From Pictodentalium vernedei (taxonomy: Eukaryota > Mollusca > Scaphopoda > Dentaliida > Dentaliidae), in the NCBI GenBank assembly GCA_031216915.1, contig CM062289.1, positions 390,268,674 to 390,332,673 on the forward strand: DNA of 64,000 nucleotides, read 5' to 3'. The position numbers were made by a program, and so were the translations under genes. Below, piece by piece: positions 11,770 to 21,266 of the stretch. Position 1 is the first letter of the stretch; every line of letters begins with the position of its first letter. The notes beneath the pieces are model-generated. The model was given only the letters and a program-made list of their open reading frames with translations, was not told where the DNA came from and ran no database searches.

Positions 11770-12618
11770 AAGATTTTCTGTTATCGCTAGCGATTCAGAT
11801 TGTAATTGCATTGCACGATTTGTAGAAAATTCCAGTGAAATTTTGCTTGTATTTAAAAATAGTCTGTCAACGATTTCCATTCCGAACATATGTGTGGAAC
11901 AGATTTTCATTTTCCACATAGTTTAGTGTTGCTGTAGATGGGGATTTCATAGAACAGGCATGTAATAAATGCATGTATATTTGGAACTTAACTTGCCTAC
12001 ACAGAATTTCTCCATCTTCTGACCATACTGGAGACATATTCCCCCATTAGGTAGCTGGACTCTTTCCACCCAATGACAAAGTTATTTACATACTAGAGAA
12101 CAAAGTAGGGATTGCATGTATGTGCATTAAATTATACAGTATATTCTCATCAAGTTGTCCTAGAAGAGTTCTCAATTGACAACTAAAAAATTAATTGTTG
12201 ACAGAGACAGTAACTTGAGAATTGTAAATTCTCAACATCAGCTGTGACTAAATTTGAGGAAAAATTCATGAAAATTTACAGGTAACTAAAGAAATCACTG
12301 GTCAAAAAGTTGATTCACTTTATAGAGAAGAATTTAATTAAAAATACCCAAACTATACTTAATCCAACAAGAGCAGCGGAATATCAAGCCCCATATCCAA
12401 TGCACTCTAGTTAATTTCCAAAGCCTAAATTTTCAACCCATCTAATTAATCAAACTAACAAGAGAACAAACACATTTGATGGAAAATCACTCTAAAAACA
12501 ATGGTAACTGGGGCCAATAGAAGTCAATACTTTTTCTCTGCTCAATACTGTTTCAATTATCACCTTAAAATTCTGCGCATATCCCATGAGTTTCATTTGG
12601 GACAGGTTTGATATGATT
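11770..12618. other. No gene seen
   Basis: AT-rich sequence without credible coding frames. A ~30-bp piece near 12393-12424 (ATGCACTCTAGTTAATT) also occurs inside the R repeat at about 10143. Confidence 0.4.
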
Positions 12619-12765
12619 TGGAAAAGGGAGTCTTCCCGTTTCGCCGATGTGATTCTAATGGGGTAGGTGTCAGTAATCCGCAGATCAAAGAAGTGCCGCG
12701 ATAATTTGTTAATTTGGATGTTGGGAGATAATTTTTATCAATTTAACCCATGACGACGAATTGAT

Positions 12766-13306
12766 TGAATGTAATGTAATTTTTTTATTGATTTATCAAC
12801 GCAATAAACGAGCAAGTATAATATAATAATATGAACATTTAAAGACATAAAGCACATTTTTTAAAAACCCGAATTTCGACTGAATGTAATGTAATTTTTT
12901 TATTGATTTATCAACGCAATAAACGAGCAAGTATAATATAATAATATGAACATTTAAAGACATAAAGCACATTTTTTAAAAACCCGAATTTCGACTGAAT
13001 GTAATGTAATTTTTTTATTGATTTATCAACGCAATAAACGAGCAAGTATAATATAATAATATGAACATTTAAAGGCATAAAGCATATTTTTTAAAAACCC
13101 GAATTTCGACTGACTCTGTCTAAAAATAACAATAAACGAGCAAGTATAATATAATAATATGAACATTTAAAGGCATAAAGCACATTTTTTAAAAACCCGA
13201 ATTTCGACTGACTCTGTCTAAAAATAACAATAAACGAGCAAGTATAATATAATAATATGAACATTTAAAGGCATAAAGCACATTTTTTAAAAACCCGAAT
13301 TTCGAC
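12766..13306. repeat. Tandem array: three 115-bp and two 98-bp units
   Basis: Units start at 12766, 12881 and 12996 (115 bp each), then 13111 and 13209 (98 bp each). All share ~80 bp (CAATAAACGAGCAAGTATAA to AACCCGAATTTCGAC). The 98-bp units instead carry TGACTCTGTCTAAAAAT, which is also the last part of the transposase coding sequence. The array thus grew by duplication of the gene's 3' end inside the MULE. Confidence 0.9.
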
Positions 13307-14645
13307 TGACTCTGTCTAAAAATGACAGTGCGTCAATCTGACCTTCCCTAAAGAGTCTTTTATAATAAGATAAAGCATTGTCGATGGCACGATACTTTTT
13401 TCTTCGTGGGGCCACCTTCCCACCATGTCTCAACTGCAGAATTGTTGATTCTGTGAATGCTTGTTCTTTCTTAATGAAATCAACTAAGAAGAACAAGTTA
13501 GGATGGGTTCCGGCAATTGCCTTCTTCAACTTGCTGTGCCATCCTTCTACATGATTTGTGGTGCGAGGGCCGACAGTCTCGTGATGGTTCCACACATTGA
13601 GGTTGCTACTCTCAACCCAGTTCGTCGTGACGTAGTCTGTGAACTTGGTAACTCTTGGGTCGACGTCTCTCTCCTCCAACGCTTCTTCCCATGCCTCTAA
13701 TACAAGAAGCCATACGTCGCTGACCATATGTGGTGGTACAAATGGAAGGCCGATAGCACGTCGAACGACCGCATGAATGTTGTCATCTTGCTTGTAATCG
13801 TCTCTGAGGCTGCACTTTTCTGTTGCATACTTGTACACTGCTTGGGCGTAGTGGAAGTGACAGCCTTTGATGGTCGCAGAAGAGAAAACTTGTCGTAAAG
13901 CATTTTGTGCAGCAGTTTCGAAATCAGTAAAGATTGTTGCTGGTTGTAGGTGAATGTCTAAAGATGAAGCCTTCTGGCGTATGGTGCTGAAGAATTTTAT
14001 ATAAGTTGACTTGGTTTTATTAGGCAGCAAGCCATAGACTAATGGCAACATCTTATTGTCGACGAAAGCACAGAAAAACGAAGTCGCTTCGTCGAGGAGG
14101 TGTAAGTTTGACACTGTGCTGAAAATGAGGCAGTTGACGTCGCTTGGATCTGACAGTAAAAACTGATCTCCTGCAGTTGTTTCCATGTAACTATCAGGTA
14201 AGCTGATTGCTGAGCGAGTTTTCGGAAGAGCCGGTATGGTTTTCGCACGAGACCTGTATAATGCTGATTTGATGCTATAGAATGTAGGAACTTTAGCAAT
14301 GATGAGTGGGTCGGTATCCGATCTGAGAGAACCAAGCTCCTCTTGGTAAAGTGCGCTCACTGATTTGCTGTCGTGTCGAACGGTTTTCTTTAAATCTGCT
14401 AGGAAAGCATCGGCTACAATCTGCTCCATATCTGGTGGATGATTATGCTGCCCCATCGGCAAACTGATAAAATCGTTTTTCGTGTTGATAGTTGACCGAC
14501 ATCCTAAAGAATCTTTTTTAACGCAGTTCCAATGTATATTTGGTTGATTCTGAGACTTCACACGAAATTTATAACCACCATAAACTAAGTGTCTACCACC
14601 TCTCTTATTAGGGATGAAAGAAACATTTACTTGTTCACTTGCCAT
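13287..14645 (-). CDS. MULE transposase with FLYWCH zinc finger, catalytic segment missing
   Basis: The frame opens further upstream (to 14690), but ATG at 14645 (MASEQVNVSF) gives the usual N-terminus, about 452 aa. Numbering from the longer frame, a FLYWCH-type finger spans ~22-84 (W54, C56, C64, H82, H84) and a MULE transposase domain follows. It has LPLVYGLLPNK near 215-225, the second acidic motif TDFE (D256), CHFH at 277-280 and NHVEGWH near the end. Between EATSFF (~206) and AFVDNK, about 20 residues usually containing the first catalytic aspartate (DGTF) are absent. No intron signals are visible there. The protein is probably catalytically dead but still open, so either recently inactivated or kept for DNA binding. 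The family call is firm; the loss-of-function call is inference from family pattern. Confidence 0.85.
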   Translation of the reverse strand: MASEQVNVSFIPNKRGGRHLVYGGYKFRVKSQNQPNIHWNCVKKDSLGCRSTINTKNDFISLPMGQHNHPPDMEQIVADAFLADLKKTVRHDSKSVSALYQEELGSLRSDTDPLIIAKVPTFYSIKSALYRSRAKTIPALPKTRSAISLPDSYMETTAGDQFLLSDPSDVNCLIFSTVSNLHLLDEATSFFCAFVDNKMLPLVYGLLPNKTKSTYIKFFSTIRQKASSLDIHLQPATIFTDFETAAQNALRQVFSSATIKGCHFHYAQAVYKYATEKCSLRDDYKQDDNIHAVVRRAIGLPFVPPHMVSDVWLLVLEAWEEALEERDVDPRVTKFTDYVTTNWVESSNLNVWNHHETVGPRTTNHVEGWHSKLKKAIAGTHPNLFFLVDFIKKEQAFTESTILQLRHGGKVAPRRKKYRAIDNALSYYKRLFREGQIDALSFLDRVSRNSGF

Positions 14646-14902
14646 GATGAATTGAAGGAAATGTTGTTGATGTACAGCATGAAGGGTCATATTATATACT
14701 ATTGAGATGTTTGAAGTTGTTTAGTTGTTTACAGTTGATCAATGTTAACTGATTGTTAATCACTTTGGGACCATAAACTCAGCCGGTGAAGAAGAGTTAA
14801 TATCAATCAGTGGGATTAACAACTTGTTCACACCTCCACCGGCGATTAGTTTTGGTTTGTTTATTTAACCTCATCGGCGAAACGGGAATAAACCTGGAAA
14901 AG

Positions 14903-16337
14903 TTGAGAATCTTCTTTTCAGGCAAGCCAGAAATGATGGGCAGAGTACAGTGATATTGAAGAGCTGTTTGCGGTTGTCAAATAATAATGCTGGTTGCCAC
15001 CATACAACAATAGAAATTTCACTTTAGTGTTAGGCTATTTAAAAAAAAATTCTTTTTCTCAGGCACCTCCCTCGTCATAGAAAATCTGCCTCATCACATT
15101 TCTTTTCACCTGGAAATCTCTTCAGTGACACTATTTTGCACCTAATATTTAACCAACTGTATCTTGTTTCAGGCTTGGCAATTTCAGGAGAGCTATTTTT
15201 TAGCTCTCCTTACTGCCCTCCTGAAAGAATTAAGGAGAGCGAAAAATTGCCCTCCTAAATATTTTGGTCTGGGATGATTGAGATTACATGTATTATGCTC
15301 ACATTAAATTTTTGTTGTAAAGCAAAAATGTAATTTAACTTCGAAGTCACATAACATCACGCAATTTCATTTTGAAAGTCGTTTAGTGGTAAAAGGTAAT
15401 GGCTGCAACCATACCCAAACACAGTTGCAATCATTTGAAGCAAAATGGGTCACAGCAATATTTTTTTTTCTGTCAGTTTCAAGTTCAACAACTGACATCA
15501 CAGTTTGAGGGGTAATTATTCAAGGAATATTGACACTACTATCCTGTCACTTGAAGCACATGCACCAGGATGTGACTGTAGATTCAAGCAGACCTGTTGT
15601 CCAAGAAAGTCATATGCCTACCACTACCACCTTCAACCCCCCTTGGGGGGGGGGGGGGGGTTGAAGGTGGTAGTGGTAGGCATATGACTTTCTTGGACAA
15701 CAGGTCTGGGTACACACACAGGTCTTGTCAAGTGTGTGTTCGGTTGTTGAGTGAGACATCTAGATGTCTAAGAGATTTCGCTTTACCTTAGTAAAGTTAA
15801 TAAAATCACTGATGTAGTCTGTTGGTTTCAGTTTCAATGAGTTCGTTCAACTGGATACTTAAAATGCTGTGTAAAGCTAATTGCTGTCCTAAGCTGATTG
15901 AGGAGAGCGATTTTTTGCCCTTCTGCATTTTTCAGAATGCCAGGCCTGTTGTTTGACAGAGCTCTCAGAGATATAGTTCGTTAAATTTTCGACTGCATCA
16001 AGAGAAATTTTCACTGCTGAAAACATTGGTTTGCAACAAACATGTAATAGTGATTCCAGCCATTTTCAGAACTGTTTTGTGAATAAACAAACCCCTCTCT
16101 CCCTCATCAGAAAATTGAGGAAAATCTGCCTGAGAAACAAGAAATCTTTTTTTGGTACATGTAGGCCTTACAAATTTTATTCAGTCGATGACTAGAGTTG
16201 TCTCAAGGCAGTGTCAAATGGAAAACAAATGTAGTCTGAAAATATTCTCTGTCAAAACATGACGATCCAAGCAAGAAGCTTCTAGTCATAATATCTCACA
16301 ACAGGATTACCATTTAAAATATCTTCTTATATTTCAG
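14903..16337. other. Upstream/intronic sequence of nurim, first exon not found
   Basis: No frame here has a hydrophobic N-terminal segment ending in a phase-1 donor, which is what nurim exon 1 should look like. A short hairpin around 15190-15215 (GGAGAGCTA TTTTT TAGCTCTCC) recurs in weaker form near 15235 and 15900. A strong palindrome is listed separately. Confidence 0.4.
15588..15707. repeat. Perfect palindrome with poly-G/C centre
   Basis: The left arm starts GCAGACCTGTTGTCC and the right arm ends GGACAACAGGTCTG. The arms match without error over about 54 bp, reaching a centre of CCCCCC, TT and a run of 17-18 G. The recent origin is clear because the arms have not diverged. Homopolymer length at the centre may be unreliable. 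Confidence 0.85.
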
Positions 16338-16504
16338 ATGTCTCTTTGCTAAGACTGGTACTGTGGGATGTATTCCTGATACTATTGTTTTGGATACAGC
16401 ATGTTTTGATGGCATCCATGTTCTTCAAAAATAAGTTAGCAGATCTCCAGATCAGCCATTTTGAAAGAACACTTTATGTAGCAACATCAGCTTTTCTGCT
16501 GCAG
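16338..16504 (+). CDS. NRM: Nurim, internal exon (first one visible)
   Basis: Acceptor TTTCAG at 16332-16337, donor GTAATT from 16505; 167 nt, entering at phase 1 and leaving at phase 0. It encodes LLRLVLWDVFLILLFWIQH (a membrane span), then VLMAS and SHFERTLYVATSAFLLQ (the start of the next span). The spacing fits vertebrate nurim: a polar Q-H-x-x-M-A step between helices and an R-x-L-Y-V segment. Nurim is a multi-pass inner nuclear membrane protein related to isoprenylcysteine carboxyl methyltransferases, with no proven enzyme activity. The preceding exon with the initiator Met is not identified. Confidence 0.88.
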
Positions 16505-17719
16505 GTAATTGAATCACTCTGGAAACTTTTTTCTTTTTGTTAATCCTTTACCCATTGCACATGATGTCAAATTATTTTATTTTTAACTATTTATTTTTTC
16601 AAACTTTTATCAAAATTTCAACAAAACCATATGTCCATATCATGTGACCCCCTCATTAAGCTTGTTCAGCGAGGAGTCACATAATATGTTTTTTCTTCAA
16701 TTTTTTTTGAAAAGTATCTTTTTTCAACTACTCTGTTTCTAAATTACACAGGCAGTTGCAGCAGGTGTGCATGATAAGCCCAATTTTTTATCTATTTTAG
16801 CATCATGATCTTCTCTAGCACAGAAATAGCTTATTCATCTCCTTTTTTCTGCTAAAGGTTTTCTGTTGTGTGATGAGTGTTAAAATGATCCCCTGGAGGT
16901 AGTTAGAGCCCCTTTTTAATACTGTTCTTGAGCTGGGGGGTTGGGGGGGTTGTTGATTCTTCAGATTCTGTTTTGGTTTTGGTTTGGTTTCAGGAAGAAA
17001 CCTCACTTTTGGTTTGTTTTTTTCAATGTGTCAAGAACAGACAGTAAATAACATGTCAGGCTTCTTAACTTAAAAACTGGAAAAAATCTACTATAGTTTG
17101 TACAACACCACTCACCACAAAAGCCTAGTCTGTAAGTATCTCCATTGGCTTCAGTCTAACTTCTCTTTGATCATTCTTAGGGGTTCTAGGGATCAGTTGC
17201 TAAGCCTATTGTACCACCATAAATCAGGGTAAGAAATGTATAAAGTTCATATTATATACGTTGTGTTCTCATTGGTACATTTTTTCCCTTATTGACTCAT
17301 CTGGTGACACGTCCTTGGCACAGCACATGCAGAGATACTCTGTATGGAGGCCTATACAGGGCTGTAGTTTTTTTTATTGTTTGGGCTTAATTTTTGGGGT
17401 GTGTGGGATTCTAAATTAAGTGTTTGGCCAGAATTCTTATGAATAGAGTGCCAGCATGTCTGGGCCAGTAATTATTAGAAATTAACTTCTGAGATTATTG
17501 GCACTGGAAGTCTAACTGTTAGAGAGAAAAATTTAGAATATTGCTTTTAAGCAAAACATACTTTATGATGTGTTCACTCCTTGCATACTGTTGGCGAATA
17601 TTCCTGCCCAGGACAGAATTTCTTTTGCCATCGAAATAAGTATAATTTGTGCACATTTAACTACTTGCATGCTGCTGGTAGGTATACCTTCCCAGGATAA
17701 GAAATCTCTTGCTATTACA
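16505..17719 (+). other. Nurim intron with degraded repeats
   Basis: No gene. A TTAA at 16540 followed by TCCTTTACCCATTGCACATG resembles one end of the TTAA-type MITEs found elsewhere, and an imperfect hairpin follows (CATATCATGTGACCCCCTC against GAGGAGTCACATAATATG, ~16637-16690). The matching outer end is not clear. The rest is AT-rich. Confidence 0.45.
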
Positions 17720-17960
17720 TTAACCTTTTACCCAATGCAACAGCCAAAAACGGCCAGCGCTATTCACAAAAATCGCCAATTAATTTTCATTATTTTTTTT
17801 TTTTTGTCTTGAAAACATAGGTTATGACCCCTCTTTGGAATGAGCTCATTCCAATGAGGGGTCATAACCTATGTTTTTGAGACTAAAAATGAAAAAAATT
17901 AGTTATTCAGGAATATTTTTTGCAAGTGTCGTCTGCTTTTCATGTTAGGTAAAGGGTTAA
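17720..17960. mobile_element. TTAA-flanked MITE (piggyBac-type), copy 1
   Basis: Bounded by TTAA at 17720-17723 and 17957-17960, with CCTTTTACC at the left and GGTAAAGGG at the right. The centre is a strong hairpin (CATAGGTTATGACCCCTC against GAGGGGTCATAACCTATG). TTAA duplications plus CCCTTT-type tips are the signature of piggyBac-like elements. There is no coding capacity. It sits just upstream of the nurim exon at 17984. Confidence 0.8.
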
Positions 17961-17983
17961 GTCAAATTGTTACATTTTTTCAG

Positions 17984-18154
17984 GTACTGATGGCCTTCTG
18001 GGAGCCTGTAACAGAGTTGTATTTATGGTACATTATCACCATTGACCGGCCTGTATTATGGCTACTAATTTTTGTGGTTCAGGCATTTGCATGGATTGTT
18101 CTTGTCCTCGAGTTACTTGTGCTGGATCCTCTGGAGCTATTTGGAATCAAACAG
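17984..18154 (+). CDS. NRM: Nurim, internal exon
   Basis: Acceptor TTTTTTCAG ending at 17983, donor GTATAT from 18155; 171 nt, phase 0 at both ends, so it joins the previous exon in frame. The 57 residues read VLMAFWEPVTELYLWYI, then a hydrophobic span (PVLWLLIFVVQAFAWIVLVL), then LDPLELFGIKQ. The F/Y-W-E-P, the D-P/Y-x-E-L-F/M-G and the I/L-K-Q motifs occur in the same order in vertebrate nurim. The piggyBac-type MITE ends only 23 bp upstream. Confidence 0.92.
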
Positions 18155-18217
18155 GTATATTAATATAGTTTATCACTGATTCACATAATCACCATCAAAT
18201 AGTTCATAACAGAAATA

Positions 18218-18530
18218 CAGTTAAAACTAGAAGTCCTGTCATGAACTGTGCGTTTATCTAGCGTAATTGCACGTAGGAATTGCACGCAATTGCCATATGG
18301 AATGGCATCCAAAGCTCGGCAGGTTCTCCTGGTTACTCATTGCCAACACAGGCAATGTTTCTGCCAATGGACCTCTGGGTTACCTGGAGGTCCATTGGCT
18401 GAAACACTGCTTGTGCACAGGCCATATTTACAGAATTTGATAGCCTTACTATGGTCATAACGCGTAGATTAACGTGCAGATCGACGTGCTATTTGTGCGC
18501 ATTTCATGACAAGACTTCTAGTTTTAACTG
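18218..18530. mobile_element. Tc1/mariner-type MITE (M3), copy 1
   Basis: 313 bp with ~30-bp terminal inverted repeats (CAGTTAAAACTAGAAGTCCT at the left and its complement with one change at the right), flanked by TA on both sides. An internal palindrome CCAATGGACCTC...GAGGTCCATTGG lies at the centre. A second copy lies at 28496. Confidence 0.88.
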
Positions 18531-18776
18531 TATCATTCATAACACGTCTAATAATGCATACCAATTGAAGTCAATGCTGATGTAACACTGTGCATGAGTG
18601 AGTTGGTTTGGCAAGGAGAATTGAATTCATTCTCTTTTTTATTTCATTAGCTGTTCATCTGATACGAATAGCAGATGAAACATTTGCAAAAGAAAATCAT
18701 TTCCTGAAAAATATGAAAATTTCATTTTATGCTTGGAAAAGATAGCTTATTACCGCTCATTGGAACAAGCTCAATT

Positions 18777-19125
18777 GGGGTGCGGTAGCTCAGCAGGTAG
18801 AGGTGCAGGCTGCAAGCCAAGAGGTCCTTGGTTCGAATCCCACCCGTGGCAACCACATTATGTCCTTGAGCAAGACACTTCACCCCCATTGTCCCCGTGG
18901 GGACATGGTGGTATTGTGTACTAAGGCGTACAGCATGTCGATGGAGCACCTGTCTTCAACCAATGCTAATCCTGCTTATGTGGAGTTAGTATGCTGGGAA
19001 ACTGACAGTTGCTTGGCAGTTCTCTCCGGGTACTCCAAACTTTCTCCACCCTTAAAACTGTTGTGGTCATGATTAGCCATTATGCAGAAATATGTGACCT
19101 TAAACACCAATAAATAAATAAATAA
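18777..19125 (+). mobile_element. tRNA-derived SINE, full length
   Basis: The 5' head is tRNA-like, with box A (TAGCTCAGCAGGTAG, 18786-18800) and box B (GGTTCGAATCC, 18830-18840). A middle region follows with TGTCCTTGAGCAAGACACTT, then the S2-type 3' region and the tail CCAATAAATAAATAAATAA. A - strand copy lies at 63607. It is transcribed by Pol III in principle. This is not a functional tRNA: there is no proper anticodon or acceptor folding, and 270 bp of SINE body follow. Confidence 0.9.
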
Positions 19126-19204
19126 CAAGCTTAATCAGCCAGTTCAATTGCGGCAACATAAGCTATGTTTTCAAGGCAAAAATTGAAGAAGTAATAAAAT
19201 TTAG

Positions 19205-19262
19205 GTGGGCATTTTTGTGAATAGCACTTGCTAGTTTTAGTCGTTAACATTAGGTAAAGGGT
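19205..19262 (-). mobile_element. TTAA-type MITE, terminal fragment
   Basis: The block TTTTTGTGAATAGCACT to CATTAGGTAAAGGGTT is the complement of the left end of the MITE at 61896. Only ~58 bp remain. Confidence 0.6.
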
Positions 19263-20190
19263 TTGATTACACATTATGTGATAAAAAGAATCTCAAAATT
19301 TTTATACTAGAATCAATGGCCCAGACTTAGCTGGTGCAACCTTGGTATTATTAAGGGCCAAACACAAATTTTGAATCCCCAAAATTTGCATACAATACCG
19401 AAAATTAAAAAGTCCTACCCTCCATACTTTCAGTACTTGTGCATCTGCAGTACCCAGGAAGAGACCGGAACTGGCGCCAAGCATCATTCTTTTGTTTGGC
19501 CCAAGTCAGTAAACATTTGAGCTGACATCTGTGCAATAAATTCTTATTTTTGAAGATGCCAGACACAAATCAATATGGTTTTCATAGAATCAACAGTGTA
19601 GCAGCTTGTTGGAAGTGAATAACGGTGGTTTTGGATGTACAGGGCTGTAACTTTATCATTTTTATGTAAAATTATTCATATTTCCCAATTTTGGGATATG
19701 CTTGTGAATGTCATCATTATAATATGACTCCACTGTTGTTTTATTAGTATTACTTCTCTTCTCTCTCCTGAACACTCCTGTTAGACTCCCAAGCTCTTTC
19801 AGCTTTTTAGCTCATCTTGACAAAGTCAAGCTGAGCTAATCTCATCACTCCCCATCCGTCGTCCATCAACACCATGTTTTGGTCCTCTCCAAAAAAAACC
19901 ACAGGGCCAATTCTAGTGAAAGTTTGTGTGCGTGATGGTCCCAAAGGGGCATTGCAGTTTTGTTCAACTCAACATGCCCCATCCCATAGGGAGTGGGAAA
20001 ATGCTCCAAAATATTTTTAAAATCTTCTTCTCATGAACCAGTCGGTACAATGACTTGATATTTGTTATGGAGCTTCCTTTTGAGGTGTAGAATCAAGTTG
20101 TTCAAATGAAGTTCATGAAGCAATATTTGGCTTTGTAATGTAAGGGGTAAGATTTTAGGCCCCGCCCCAAATTTCTATATTTTTATACTG

Positions 20191-20380
20191 TACCAATGAC
20201 CCAGACTTAGCTGGTGCTAACTCCAACAAAACCAGGGCCAAACACAAATTTTGCCCCCCAATCCCCAAAATTTGCATCCAAAACAAAAAGAAATCATGTC
20301 CTAAAGGACCTCCATAGTACGCCTCTACTGCGCATGCGCAGTGACGCAGTCGTCCCGAAATTGGCGCCAATTATCATTCT
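20191..20380 (+). repeat. DIRS-A1 left inverted terminal repeat
   Basis: 190 bp, identical to the complement of 27078-27267. It contains a 16-bp palindrome ACTGCGCATGCGCAGT (20327-20342, a perfect NRF-1-type core) and TTGGCGCCAA (20361-20370, E2F-like palindrome). It probably carries promoter elements for the sense transcript. Confidence 0.95.
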
Positions 20381-20742
20381 CTGTTTGGCCCTTCATCAGT
20401 CAACATCTCACTGATCTTTGTGCTTGTAAATCTCAGTTTAAAGGATGCCAGACATGTAATTTTTGGAGAAAATGTGATTCTAAGGAGGATAGAAGGAGGA
20501 GAGGAAAAAAGAAGTGGCAAAAAATAATCAGGGCTGTACTTAAAATTTTTTGTTGAAATTATGTTAAGTTGCCTATTTTCGAGGCATGGGCCTCTTGTTG
20601 TCATTCTTGCTAATTGTTGCACTGCTTATTCAGTGTTTCCTCTCCCCTAGCCTTCTAAAGTCCCCCCTTGCAATTCTCCCATGCTTTTGGCATATTTTTG
20701 AGAAGTTTCATTTCTAAAATTTCCTGGGAGAGTTGCTTGGTT

Positions 20743-20869
20743 ACAGAATGTTTTCTGTTATTTTCCCCATAGTTACGTTTTCACCCATGGGTGTATAACG
20801 TTTGTGTTCTGCATCTTCCATCTGATGTTCTGCAGATTCTCCCCTGGGAGTCTCTGTTTTGCATCAGAT
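20743..20869 (+). promoter_or_regulatory. Three-hairpin leader of DIRS-A1
   Basis: Three stem-loops lie in a row upstream of gag. Stem 1 is ACAGAA/TTCTGT (20743-20758). Stem 2 is ACGTT/AACGT with an inner ACCC/GGGT (20775-20801). Stem 3 is ATCTGATG/CATCAGAT with an inner CTCCC/GGGAG (20820-20869). Stems 2 and 3 are kept with changed base pairs in A3 and DIRS-B, and stem 1 in B, which argues for a structured RNA leader. Confidence 0.6.
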
Positions 20870-21266
20870 AGAGTGTAATTGATGACTGATTCCGGGCCAG
20901 TTTTTTCAGTGCCTGGAGTCATGTTTTCTAGTGTGTTTACACTGTTTGTTTTCATTGGCAACAGCCTTTTTTGAGGGGGGCTGTTTGCCTTTGTAGTAGT
21001 TTATCTCATTATAAGATACATTTATTTTATCCGAAAGTGTCTCATTAATTATTTTATATAAATTTAAAATTTTTGACCACACTTTGCCATCGGATCCATC
21101 GGGGCTCAACGTTACTTTTCAGCAACTTGGGCTTCTCTGAAAAAATATTTTTTCAAAATTATTTTGTTTTGCAATTGTTTTTTCATTTATTAATGGATCA
21201 TGTTATTATGTATCTTTGTGTCAGGGGTTTTTGCGAGTAACTAGGACTTATTGTTGTTCTTTCACA

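Larger units (their letters stand above)
12627..14894 (-). mobile_element. Mutator-like (MULE) DNA transposon, complete ends
   Basis: The terminal inverted repeats share a perfect 17-bp core, TTCCCGTTTCGCCGATG, at 12633-12649 (+) and 14872-14888 (complement). Weaker matching runs out to terminal GG. An 8-bp direct duplication, TGGAAAAG, flanks the element at 12619-12626 and 14895-14902; MULEs make 8-10 bp duplications. The element is 2268 bp and holds one transposase gene on the - strand. The tandem array lies between the gene's 3' end and the left end. Confidence 0.85.

Noticed and set aside
18777..18850. tRNA gene
   Set aside because: Box A and box B are present, but the segment is the head of a ~350-bp SINE with a second copy at 63607 on the - strand, and it lacks a convincing complete cloverleaf.
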